Source of the DNA: Rhizaria sp. SCN 62-66
Lineage: Eukaryota > Rhizaria, unplaced
DNA length: 64,000 nucleotides
Assembly: GCA_001724265.1 (NCBI GenBank)
Contig: MEDY01000149.1
Coordinates: 1 to 64,000 of the forward strand
Reading direction: 5' to 3'
The position numbers and the translations under genes are program-made. Positions 41,101-52,129 of this stretch are shown here, piece after piece (position 1 is the first letter of the stretch; every line of letters starts with the position of its first letter). A model generated the notes under the pieces. It had not been told where the DNA came from. It worked only from the letters and a program-made list of their open reading frames with translations, and did not search any database.

Positions 41101-44100
41101 TCTACATCATGCAGCTTACGTGCGCAACAAAGATGATCGATCAGGACTTGCGACGCAAATGCTTTTGTCTCTTTACCAGCATGCGATTGGACGTAAAGGT
41201 ACGAATTAAATGTCTCTATTAATGATGCTGCAACTAATGTGCACCATGTGTTTGTGTTTACAATGGCTTGTGTGCTTACAGTTTCCTTGTAATTCGTATG
41301 TTTCTTTTAGCTGTCACTGACATTTACCGCGGAGAGACGTCACCACTGTTGAGCTTGGCGGCACCACCTTCGGCGGGCTCGGTCTCTCCTTGGTCTCAGT
41401 CGCCACTTGACTCTGTCATTGCGCTGTACGTCCAACAACGCGCCCATGCGCGCGCGTTGCGCGGAGCGGGGGTCACGGTTACCAAGCGCCATCGTCTTGG
41501 ATCAGTCTCGGTTGGCATCGCTACTGCGGGTGGCGGCCTCAGCGCCGACTCAGACTCCGACCCTGACTTGGATGCCGGTGCAGATTCAGGCGTGCAGACG
41601 CGGAAAACGATTCCTTTACGCGATCTTCTGTTGCAGCTTGGCGTGTACCATCGTTTTAAGTCTTTTGGCAGCTCAAAAAATGCTTCTGGGCAAATGCCAG
41701 AGTGCCGCCGCCGTCGCTGGCTCATCACCCTGGTTGGACTTAGCGATGGCGCTGGCGCCAGTAACAGCGATGGGGTAGCCGCCAGCGGCGCCGGCGCAGC
41801 GGCAAGCTCGGGTGTGGGTACAGGGCCTGGAATGGCGACTGGAGCAGACGGTGCCGTCGCTGCTGTTGCGGCGGCTGCGCGTGCCGGCGCTGGTGCAATT
41901 GTGCCTACGGTTGCTGTCTACAGTGCGACTGCTGCGGCGTCAGTGTCCGTTGCTGCCGCTGCTGCGGCTGCCCCTGTCCGTCCTCATGTGGCAGGTGACC
42001 TTGCTTCTGTGCGTAAAACATTGCCCAGAATCTGCACTGTTTGTGCGATTCTTGCGCGTGATGGCGTTCAAGCGGACTCGACGGCAGACGTTGCCGCCGC
42101 CGCTGCTGGAACGCACCTTACGATTGTGGACAGCAACGGCCAGACGGCGCATGTGTCTGACGACCCGTATTCTGAGTTTGCCTTCACGCGTGATTTGATA
42201 TTTCTACCACTGCATCGTCGCTTCATTGCGCGTGCGCTGCTTTCTAGCTATGTTGCCCCTGAGTTTACCGGTCCCTCGTCAGTATTGGCCACCGTTGCGC
42301 GTCTGCAATCTGCGGGCCGCTCACCCCATTGCACGCGATGTGGAGGGCCAACTGTGACCCCGCCTCAGTCTCCGCGCACAGGTGGCGGCGCCACTGATGT
42401 CGGTGTGCGCCTTTGGGCTCTGCACCCGCGTCTTGTTGACGCCACTTGTGGCTGGATTGGCGACCGCGCCTCCGCACCGTCCTCCGCCGCCGCCAACGAT
42501 GACGCCCGCACGCGTGCGCATGCCCTTGGCGAGCTGGTGCGCGCGCGCGAGCGCTGGCAGCGGCGCGTGCGTGGCATTGCGACTGCACATGATGAGGCTG
42601 TTGACCGTGCGATTGCGCTGGAACGCGCAGCGGCAGAACGCATGGTTGCAGCGGAAGAGCGATGCAAGCTTGTAGCTGAAGCCGCCGTTATAGCGGCCAA
42701 AGATAGTGTCATTGCTGCTACACAAGTACTTGCATCCGTGCCGGCGGCATCAAGTGTCAAAAGAGGTGGGAGTTGGAGCGATGCATTGGGTGCTCGCCCT
42801 GGAGCTCATCGTCCCCACACCGCGCATGTCACGCGTCGCAATCCGTCTGTTTATGTTACCGCATCAACAGCCCCAAGCCTTGCCGCGGAAGTTGAGGATG
42901 TTTCGGGGAATGGCGAGTCAGTGCTTGTTGCTGTTGCCGGGCGTCGTCTCGGTAGCGCAATGGCACGGATTGACCTTTCTGAAAGCTATGGTTTGGGCGA
43001 CAGTAGTGTTGACACTGCTCCCAATGGGACGTTCCAGCGCAAGGACGAAGCTTCGTCAACTCTCACTCGGGAAACAACTGAGCCCACGTTGCTAAATAAT
43101 GCCGCTTCTGATGCCTCCAATACTGTGTCAGCCTCACGATTCTCGCGTCCGCGCACAGCGTACGCGCTTGGTTCATACGCTGCACCACTTAAACAGTCTG
43201 CACCTGCTCCTACCAAGCAAAGCAATGCTGACTCTGCCGCGACTATCACGGAACGCAAGCCTGTTACAACAACTGTTGCTGGAACAGTCGCCGCCCGCGC
43301 ACGCGCAGACGCCCGCGTAGCAGTCGCTGCGCGTGCGACGCTGTCGGCATACACAGCCTTGCTCTTGCCGCTTCCACAAGCGGGGACATCATTCATGCGT
43401 CGCCGTCACGATTAGCTGGCACCTCCAGACCCAGACGTTGCGTTGCTGTTAACCGCGACTGGCACGGGCGAGAGCGTTGAAGAAGGCGGAGTTGCGAGCA
43501 CGAACGAAGTAGGTCGCGTGGTGGTGCGTACGACTAGGTCTCGGCCAGTGCATCCGTCGTGGGGGCCGCCGCGGCCTTTGCCGCCGTCTTTCCTACCCTC
43601 TCAGGCGCAGCGCGCGTATGCTGCTGCTGCAGCCCACGCCCGCGCTGAAGACGCGCTACGTGGATACATGCATACCGAGCAAACGCGCCACGCACTAATG
43701 GACGCACGCTACCTGCGCTCTCGCAAAGGCTTAAATGAAGCGGTGGCTAAGGCCAACCGCGAGGCTGCTGAGGGTGCTGCTCTGAGGCCTCCTAGCGCAA
43801 GCACGACTGCTTCGAGCACGATTACTAGCACCGAAGGCAACGGTGCAGGACTGGGGCGTAAGCATCGGCCGCGCGGATACACTGGGCCTATCGCGGCCGC
43901 TGATGCCGCAGGCCGCGCGGCGCGGTCAGCTGTTGAACAGGCGCTTGCTCTCATGACACCAGCTGCTCCTGCAACTCAGACTTCGGCTCCAACACGCAAA
44001 GGGTATGTGGCCACTGCGGCTGGACAAGCTGCGGCAACTGCCACTGCTATTGAATCTCCAAACGCTCACTGCAGCGCTGATGCCACGCAAGATGGAGCAG

Positions 44101-44552
44101 CGCCTGACCAAACACAGCCGCTCATCCTCAATGCGCAACGCGCTTTTGACCCAACAGATGCTCCTACGTTGCTTCAACAGCGCCCGCGCACAGCCTTACG
44201 TGCCGGCACGGCCGCCAGCACTGCCAAGCGCCCGCAGACGGCAAGATTTTCCTCCTTGCCCATGCGGTCTGCATTGCTCTCAACGGCAAGCAGCACCACG
44301 GACAAAGACGTGGCCGGCATAAGTGCTGTCGTCGCCATGGATCTTCCTCTGCGGCAGTGTGGGCTGGCATCATGCGGCGCACTTCCTACGGCTCACGCAC
44401 ATTCTGCAGAGGCTGGTTCTGGCGTTAGCTGTGGACGTTGTGGCGAGTGGTACTGTAGCGAGACACACAGGGCAGCCGCGAAGGCAGCCCACCACGAGCG
44501 GGAGTGCCTCGTGCCATCTAAGGTCGCAGATTGGCATGCGCACTGGAACTAA
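32114..44552 (+). CDS. Giant MYND zinc-finger protein (4,108 aa), two exons, two in-frame TAGs
   Basis: Exon 1 is 32114-41198 and exon 2 is 41311-44552. The intron (112 nt) is GTACGA..TTTTAG, phase 1, and joins GRK-A-VTDIYRGE. TAG codons at 35795 and 43413 lie in unbroken coding sequence; the true stop is TAA. Start is MLPHKADSSGTQPTPRL; the frame is open upstream without an ATG. Most of the protein is Ala-rich helical sequence of unknown fold. Recognisable elements: a Cys cluster CVCGRPECATC near 32657; separated CxxC pairs PRICTVCA (about 42025) and HCTRCGG (about 42330); and a C-terminal MYND-type finger CGLASC..CGRCGEWYCSETHR..HHEREC (about 44360-44510). MYND fingers bind proline-rich partner peptides. 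RPxTA-type motifs recur near 32345, 32566, 42810, 43146, 44181 and 44229. Function unknown. Confidence 0.72.
35795..35797 (+). other. In-frame TAG, probably sense
   Basis: Lies between GCG (Ala) and TTG (Leu). An acidic, Ser-rich segment precedes it and dense coding sequence follows at once, with no spacer of intergenic composition. Confidence 0.72.
43413..43415 (+). other. In-frame TAG, probably sense
   Basis: Follows GAT/CGAT context (RRRHD) and precedes LAPPDPDVALLLTATG in the same frame. No in-frame ATG occurs for over 80 codons downstream, so the following 370 codons, including the MYND finger, would be orphaned if this were a stop. Confidence 0.78.
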
Positions 44553-44979
44553 ACTTTAAACTAACTATGAATCTAAGCACTACATTTACCTAGAATGTTT
44601 TTACTTTACGTTTGATTACTCTCGATACATTTTTCAGTCGACTTTTGCCACTTAGACCAAATATTATTACGCAACATGAATATATGCACAAATGGATCAA
44701 CAAAAATGTTACGTCAATCATGCTAACCAACCCCAAATTATGGACTTCACAAACACAACTGGCACACAGATTCAGACCTTGCGCGCACAAGTATCAGAGC
44801 GCAAGGACTATCCTCGAGGTGAACCGGTACTTCTAAATGCCCAGACGGGCCTGCTCTGGCGCGCGCCAGCCCTGTCCGACAAAATAGTATGAAAGGGTAA
44901 CAACTATGTAAAATGTATAAAGCAAAAGCATGTCAAACATGCTCAAATCTAACGTATAAATTAATCAAATATCGGTGCA
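44553..44979. other. Convergent intergenic region
   Basis: AT-rich 427 bases between the TAA at 44550 and the minus-strand TAA at 44980. Expected to hold two 3' UTRs. Nothing else recognised. Confidence 0.5.
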
Positions 44980-47900
44980 TTAATAATGGAAACGGTTCGC
45001 AGAGCTCGCAAGTGAAGCTGTGCGCAGTGCCGCACCGCGCGCCAGTGAGGCGCGAAGCCATAAAACTACGGCCACAAAGGCAATGCTGTTGCGCAGCCAT
45101 GGCGAGCGGCGCACGCGGGAGTACACCAGATACGCGTACACAGCCGGCACCGGCAGCAAGCGCACAAAGGCGGGCAGCGTCAGCCGCACTGTCCGCGCAC
45201 GCACATCCCCTGTCACAGTTAGCTCGCCAGGACGCGCACCGTCGCTACCGCGGCGCTCCAGCATGCGCTGGTGGCGCGCTTCAGCCGCAGCACTGTTCGC
45301 ACTGTTTCTACGCTCGCGCTCGCGTTCTTCGTCATCGAGATCGGACTCGAAGTCCGAGTCCGTGCCGGCGTCGGAGACAGCAGCACCGTCAGCGTCGTCA
45401 TCTTGGTCGCTCTCAGGCAGCTGCTGCAGCTGCTATTGATGCAGCTGCTGATGCTGCTGCACAGTGTTGGGCGCGATGGCGGGCAAGCGTGTCACGTTGG
45501 CTGCCGCGCTCTCAGCACGCTCGATGGCCTGCTGCTCGCGCTCGCGCCGGCGCTCGCGCAAAGCGCGGCGGCGGCGCGCACGCACGAGTCGCGCAACGGC
45601 CCGCTCAGCATCTTCGAGCCCCCAGTCGGGCTCTTCGGCGGCGGCCGCAGCGACGGCGGCGCGCTCGGCGTCCTCCAGCCGCGCCAGAGCGCCGAACAGA
45701 GCGCGCTGCTCCACGCGCGCCGCCTCGCTCAGCGGCGCTGCGACGACAACGGCGCTGCTCGATGCGCCGTCGCCCGCGCCCGTGCCGGCCGCGACAGCCG
45801 ACGCGGCGGCCGCGGTGGCAGCGGCCTCGGCGGCCGCGGTCGCGGCCTCGACCTCGGCGCGCTTGGCGTTAAGCGCGGCGCGCGCGGCCAGCACGGTTTG
45901 CGCCTTGCGCCAGTCGTCCACAACGGGCCCCACGGCCGCGGCAGTGACCGTGAGCACGACTGCCAGAGCGCTCGCGCGCGCCGCGGCGGACACAGCGGCG
46001 AACACGGCGCGGCGGGCGGCGGACCGCGCGGCAGGCGAGAGTACAAGGCGCAGCGCGAAGAGCGTGGCGGCCGTCGCGCCCGCGGTCTGCACGGCGGCCG
46101 CGGCCACTGGGGCCGGCGGCAGCGCGGTGTAAGCGCGGCGTATCGGCGCCGGGATCAGTGCAGGGGCGCGCGCGCGGACCCAGGCGCCGACGCTGTCGGT
46201 GACGAGCGCGGTGCCGTACTTGGTCGCGGCCCACAGAAAGGGCGCCGTTGGGTCAAAAACAGGTCCGCGGCGGCACGGCGCAGAGAGAATGCGCTGCACG
46301 TGCTTGCGGAAGGGCGTCACAAACGGTCCGGCCGCTGCGGCAGCAGCCGCAGCGGTAGTGGGCGTCGTCGGGGCCACAGGCGTCTGAAACTGCGCCGATA
46401 CAGGCATGTGCGCGCGCGAGACGGAGAGCGCAGACAGCACAGTGTCGCCGCTGAGGGGCGGCGCCTGAGTCGCGCGGGGACGCAGTGAGCGCAGCTGAGG
46501 CTGTGATGCAGACGGACGCGGATGTGCACCGTCTTCGCTCTCGCTCTCGCTGCCGCTCCAGCTGCCAAAACCACGGAGGCCGCCGCTGACACGCACAGTG
46601 CCACACGAAGCCTGAAGACCGGGCGCAAGACCGGACGCAGGGGTCTGCAGACTGGCAGCCTGGCCCAAAGCCTCGAACGCGGCGGCCACCACCGCAGCCT
46701 CGGTCTCGGCGACAGACGTCGGCGCAATAGGCAGCGGCGGTGCCGCAACATGCGTCGCGAGAGCATTATCCTTGTTGTTCGTCGCAGCTCCACCGTCATC
46801 GTCACTATCGTCGTCGTTGTCATCGTCGTCGCTGCAGCCGAGCCATGTTGTGACAAGCGTCTCTACCTCGGTCGCTGCGGCCCGCTCGCGCTGCTGCTGC
46901 TGCAGCTGCTGCCGCGCCAGCTGTTGCCAACGCGGGACGCGCGACGCCGCTCTCCAGCGGGCGTCCTCGGCCTCATCCTCATCCTCGCCCATTCCAGGCA
47001 GCACGGCGGCGGCGGAGACGGGGGCAGCGTTAGCAGCCGCGGTTGTGGGCGGCCCAGCGGGCGCCATTGTTGCTGCGGCAGCGGCGGCGAGCGCGCGGCT
47101 ATCTTCGCCAACTGCGGGCGTGCGGCCGCCGATGCGGAAGTCGAGCCGCCCCATCGCGCGCGGCGCGCGGCTCTGATGCACATGCTCAGCTGCGGTCGCC
47201 GTCTGCGCGCCGGTGCCGGTGCAGGTGCCAGTGCCAGGGCTCTCGCCCTCGTCTTCCTCGATCACCACGCCCAAGCGCGCAGCACCCCCGGGCGTGGCAG
47301 CGGCCGAAGCGGCGGCAGCGCTGGCGTCGTCGCTGTCACTGAGGTCGTCTCCGAGCAAACGACGCAGCGGGCGTGGCAGCGCATCGGCGACGCGGTTGGT
47401 CAGCACGCGCTGTGCCGACGCGGGCAGCCGGTTTAGAACCACCTTGCGGTCATCGGGCGTCATGTTGAACGCGATGAGCGACACGACATCTGAGAATACG
47501 CCGCCGGACCACTGTGTCTCGACCAAGTCGAGCAGCGAACGGTCGAGCAAAGTGGCGCGCATGCGCTCGACCTTGGCCAGTGCGCTCGCGGGCAGCAACG
47601 ACATCACGCCGGCCGCCGCACCGCCGCCGCGCACGGTGTCGGCCACCAACGCCGTCGCGAACAGCACCGCCGCGCGCGCCAACAGTGCGCACGCAACGCC
47701 CACGGCGGCCAGCAGGTACAGCGTCTGCGGCGACAGCGCGATGACCAGTCCGGACAGCACGAGCAGCAGCGCCGCGGCCGCCAGCGCGCGCGGAGACGCT
47801 GCGAGCGCAAGGAGCGTCGGCAGCACGGCGCGCGCGTGGCGGCGCAGGAAGCGCAGCACCGCGCGGCGCGCTGAACGGAGGCGCGCGCGCAGGGCGTGCG

Positions 47901-50900
47901 CCAGCGGCGAGTGCGCGTAGACCTCAGCACACGCGGCAGCGCAGTCGCGGGCGTGTGCGCGCGTGCTAGTCAGCGCGGTGGCGGCCGACGCGCGCGCGAG
48001 CGCTGCGAGCGCGGCGGCCGCAGCGGCCGGGGAGACGAGCACAAGCGCGATGACGTCGGCGATCGAGCCCGAGAGCGTCATCGCCAGCGCCTCAGCGTCG
48101 CGAGCGAGTGCGGCGCCGCTGTCGGCAGTTTCGTCGGTGTCAATGTCAGTCTCGTCGCCTGAGTCGGACGGCGCGTCCGTACCGGCGCCCAGTGTCACTT
48201 CAGGCGCATACGCGGACGCAGACACATGCATCGTCTCTGGCCCAGGCCCAGCCACAGAAGCAGAAGCAGCAGGCGCAGAGGTGCGGATGAGAGCGGTGGT
48301 GTGTGACGCGCCCATCGCGGGCTCAGACAGCGTAGACGCAAGCTGCACAGCGGCCGGCGCGGCGGCAGTGACGACGCCGCGGGCCGGCGCTGAGAGCGGG
48401 GGGGTGCGCGCGCCGGTGCGGCGGGGCTGGCCTGCAGCGCCGTGGGGCCGCCGCAGCCGCAAGCCGGCGCTGCTCACGGTCTCCGTGGCGGCCGCGGCGT
48501 CGGCGGCTGCGGCGGCAGCGTCATCGGGCTCCTCCCGGTCAGAGTCGAGCGCGTCAAGCGCATCGTTGTGGCCCGACATGCCCTGCGCACGGTCCGCGCG
48601 CGAGGACGACGTCGACAGCGCAAGCCGCTCGCTTTCACACCCGCTGTCGTACGTGAAGCCCGCAGCAGCGGCCGTGGCAGCGCCAGCGGCTGTGGCCGAC
48701 ACGACCACGTCGCCGTGCACAGGCGGTGAGGCTACGGCTCTGCGCTGGCCTGCGGCCACGGCGCTGTCAAGCGAAACGACCGAAGACGCGGGCGAGGCAA
48801 GCAAAGGCGCGCGGCCCGGTGCAGAGACGGCCACGACACCACTCGAGAGCACGCTGCCATGCATCGCGAACGACGCAGACGCGGACGCAGACTCGAAATC
48901 GACATCAGCGTCTGTGCCAGCGAATGACAGATTGGCGAAGCGCGCGTCCTCGTCGTCATCGTCGTCGTCGCCGTTGTCGCCGCTGTGGTCGTCATGGTGG
49001 TCACTGGGCACGTCGGCGCTGTCCGCGAGCGAAGCCGGGCGCGTGAGCGGCGACCGCGGTGGCTGCGGGCCTCCCCACGCCGCCGAGGGGGCAGCGCCGC
49101 CGCTGTGCGCGCCGCCACTCTGTGCGCCGCCACTGTGCAGCGCAGCGGTGCCGTCCGTCTCGACGTGGCCACTGCTGCCGGTCTGCCCGCTGTTGGTGCT
49201 GTTGCTGCTGGAGCTGCTGAGGAACAACCCATTCGCGGCGGACGACGCCTCGCTGCTCGCGGGGCCAGCTGTAGCGGCGCAGGGCAGCGCGCCAGAGCCC
49301 GAACCCGAGCTGGCGCCGCCGCTGGCGGAGGTCACCAGCGCGCTGTCGCTGCCCAGAAGACTGCTAGGCGCGAAAAGCGTCCGGTGCGCTCGTGGCAACG
49401 GCGAGTCGTGTCCACTGGCCTCGACTCGAGCCTCGGCTCTAGACTGCGAGTCGCGTGCAGGCGTCTGCGTGCGCGCCTCAGCCAGCGGTCTCTCTTGCGA
49501 GCGCATGTATATGTGCGATGGCGATGTGGCCGCAGATGCAGACGCGGGCAGCGCAGAGGCGGCAGCTGCAGCGTTGTATGGCGTAGCACCGTAGACTGAG
49601 GCAGCACGCGTGGGCGCGGCGTGCAATGACGGGCTCGTATACGCCATCGCGGAGCCCAGTACCACACGCTGCGGACCAGTCAGCTGTGAGAGTGGGTCTG
49701 AATCGGTATCACCGCTGTCGACGTCAAACACGGCTCCAGCGGCCCGGCCGGCCGCGGAGGCCGCGAGCCGGGCCCCGGCGGTCGCGGCGGTGGTCTGCGC
49801 GCGCGGGGGCGTGTTGGGCGCCGACGCAGAGGCGGGCACGGCAGCGGCGACGGCAGCAGCGGCAGCAGCAGCAGCAGGCGATACAGTATCAGTGGGCGCG
49901 GAGACGGCTCCTGTGACAGCGACAGAGGGCTGGGACAGCGGAAGCGCGCTCTTGGCCTCGTCGGCGTCAGGTTTCGCAGCAGCAGTAATGTTGGCGTTTG
50001 CAGTGTCGGGGCTGAGCGGTGAAGCAACAGCGGCGGCCACAGCGGCGGCAATCACCGCGGCCGCGGCGGCGGTGGCCCGGGCATCGCTGTTGTCGTCGTC
50101 GCCGTCGTCGCCGACGCCGCCTGGCACGACGTGGGCGGCTGTGGATTCGTGTCTCGTCTTCACGCCAGTCCACAGCTTTGCGCGTCCAGCCTTAGCATTT
50201 GCGACGACGGTGGCGAACTGCGTGCTGGCCTCAACAGCAGTCTCATTAGCAGCAGCAACCTTGGCCTCAACAGCCGTAGCAGCGACGGCCATAGCAGCAC
50301 CAGCCTTGGCAGCAGCGGCCATGACAGCAGCGGCCTTGACAGCAGCGGCCTTGACAGCAGCGGCAGCGCGGCGGTCGTCTTTGCGTGCGCGGTGCGACTG
50401 CAACGGTGCATCTTCCGACGCCCAGTCTGAGAAGAACACGCATCCGTCGTCGCCGTCGCTCTCCGCATCACGCGCACTCGCGCTCACGGCGTTGCCATCG
50501 CGGTCATGGCCGCTCTCGCCGTCGCTGTCTCCGTCGCTGCGACCGGTGCCGGCGGCGTTGAAGTCGACGTCTGAGTCGGAGCCTGAGCTTGAACTCGAGC
50601 TCGAATCGAATAGCCTGTTGTTGCTACTGTTGCCGTTGCCGCTGCCGTTGCCGCGGCCGCGGCCGTGGCCGTCGCGCACTGCCGCGCGTGGTGGAGTCGA
50701 GATCTGGCCAGTCGCAGCGCCAACAATGGAACGGGCGGGGGACAAAGTCAAAGCAACGGCCGCAGCCGTCGGCGCTGCTGTTGCAGACGCAGACACCGCC
50801 AGCGAAGCCAGCGAAGGCGACGACGACGACGACGATGATGACGAGGATGAAGAAGGCGTCAGCGGCGCATAGTGCCGGCGCGCCTGCAGTGCAGGCCCCG

Positions 50901-51465
50901 CTGCGCCCTCCGCCGCCGCAGCAGCAGCGCCAAGAGACGCCGCGGAGCTTGCGGCGAGCAAACCGGCCACAGTGCCTGCAATCGAAGCATACGCCACTGG
51001 CGGCGACGGCGGCGACTGCGAGTGCGCGCTGAAGCGCCCCGACTGGTAGCTCGGCGTCTGCGCAGCGGCCGCGGCGACGGCGGCGGCGGCGGCCGCAGCG
51101 GCAGCGGATGCGTTGGCGGAGGAGGCGCTGGGTGGAGTGGCGTGTGCGTGCGCATGTGCGTGTGCGTGTGTAGCGGAGCGAGGGCTGGGGGTGCTTGCGC
51201 CTGGGCTGGAGCCTGAGGTGGAGTCAGAGCTGGTGCTTGTGCACGTGCCCGTGGTCGCGGCCAGCGTGGGCGAGCCTGGCGCTGCGGGCGTCGAGGGAGA
51301 CGAACGCGCGCTCATTGCACCGGCGGCGGAGACGGCGAGAGGGGGCGAGCCTGGAACGGCGCGCTTCAGGGTTACCTGGGCAGGCGAAATCAGGTGCTGA
51401 ACGACGCCTGTGGGGTGGTAAATGTTACCGGAGTAGGCGTGCGTGTCGCCGCGATTGCCGTCCAT
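44980..51465 (-). CDS. Giant multi-pass membrane protein (2,161 aa) with one in-frame TAG
   Basis: Runs from the ATG at 51465 (MDGNRGDTHAYSGNIYHPTG) to TAA at 44980, reading the TAG at 45433 as sense. The first 1,150 residues are low-complexity Ala/Ser/Asp: a His-Ala run near 51150, a Ser run near 50840, and KAAAV-type helical repeats near 50230-50370. A membrane region follows at about 47600-47830 (ALLLVLSGLVIALSPQTLYL and LLAAVGVACALLARAAVLFA). Next comes a conserved-looking soluble stretch at about 47390-47580 (LVETQWSGGVFSDVVSLIAF, NMTPDDRKVVLNRLPASAQR). Further hydrophobic helices lie near 46080 and 45960, then a charged coiled coil with ERRREREQQAIERAES. After the TAG come an acidic segment and two more hydrophobic helices (VRLLPVPAVYAYLVYSRV, SIAFVAVVLWLRASLA). 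Family unknown. Confidence 0.7.
45433..45435 (-). other. In-frame TAG inside a Gln-rich run, probably Gln
   Basis: Minus-strand codons around it read CAG CAG CTG CAT CAA TAG CAG CTG CAG CAG CTG, i.e. QQLHQ, TAG, QLQQL. The frame then stays open for 150 more codons, including an acidic segment and two hydrophobic helices, before TAA. Glutamine fits best and is one base from CAG. Confidence 0.8.
50225..50375 (-). repeat. Imperfect 15-nt coding repeat (KAAAV-type)
   Basis: Several adjacent copies of a unit like gacagcagcggcctt encode KAAAVKAAAVMAAAAKAG. The pattern would give an amphipathic Ala/Lys helix. Copies nearest 50340 are almost identical, so expansion is recent there. Confidence 0.7.
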
Positions 51466-52129
51466 GAGGCAGACGGGAAAGCGCGCGCGCAGACGCCGAA
51501 ACTGTATGTTTAAGGGAAAGTGGGGTCTGGTAGGTCTACAAGCAACTAGGGTAGGTTTTGGTCCAAATGACAGGTCTGTGAGAAAAATCGCGACAGAAAA
51601 TGGTAGCTATAACTTATATTAAGTTGCACATTAGTGTAATTTCCGATAGGACCCGCGTTGTGAGGAGACACAGCGAGCAGAAGGGCGTCGCTCCAACGTA
51701 GTTCTTTGCCGTTGGTGTTGAGTAGGTTTCACAAGCGATACAGAGGCATAGCAGAGTCGTGCAAGTGTGTGGCATTTAGAAATATATATTCATGTGAATA
51801 TGTTATCGAGGAGCTCGTCGCTTTGCTAACTGAACGATCATTTGGTTTCGTCAAGAACAACAGAATCAAGTCCACGCCGACCCCCCATGCCTGTGGCAAG
51901 ACGGGCAGCAAGCAGTCAGATTGCGAGCAGAATGATAAATCAAGTAAAAAGTCGCCCAATATGGACACGGATTCAGCCGAACTAAAGATTATTATTTATT
52001 TCATAGACGTCACCAAATAAAAAAGCGCGTCGCAATTATCTTAACACATACATATGTACCAAACCCCCAACCACAGCAAGCAACATCAACAATTACAGTC
52101 AACAGTACCCCACCAGAGACGAGTCACGC
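51466..52129. promoter_or_regulatory. Spacer between eIF5B 3' end and the membrane-protein start
   Basis: AT-rich 664 bases. Both flanking genes are on the minus strand, so this holds the eIF5B 3' UTR (right) and the promoter and 5' UTR of the membrane-protein gene (left). A 104-codon open frame on the plus strand (51706-52020) starts at TTG and is AT-rich, so it is not called. Confidence 0.45.

Noticed and set aside
35798-41209. Treating the part after the TAG at 35795 as a separate gene
   Set aside because: No spacer, promoter-like AT-rich sequence or start context separates it; the frame is continuous, and the pattern repeats at four other TAGs.
47963-49594. Plus-strand open frame of 543 codons opposite the giant membrane protein
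   Set aside because: Ser/Ala/Pro composition is the complement of the minus-strand low-complexity region; the minus frame runs unbroken for 2,010 codons.
51706-52020. 104-codon plus-strand open frame near the eIF5B 3' end
   Set aside because: Starts at TTG, AT-rich and lies in the eIF5B 3' flank.
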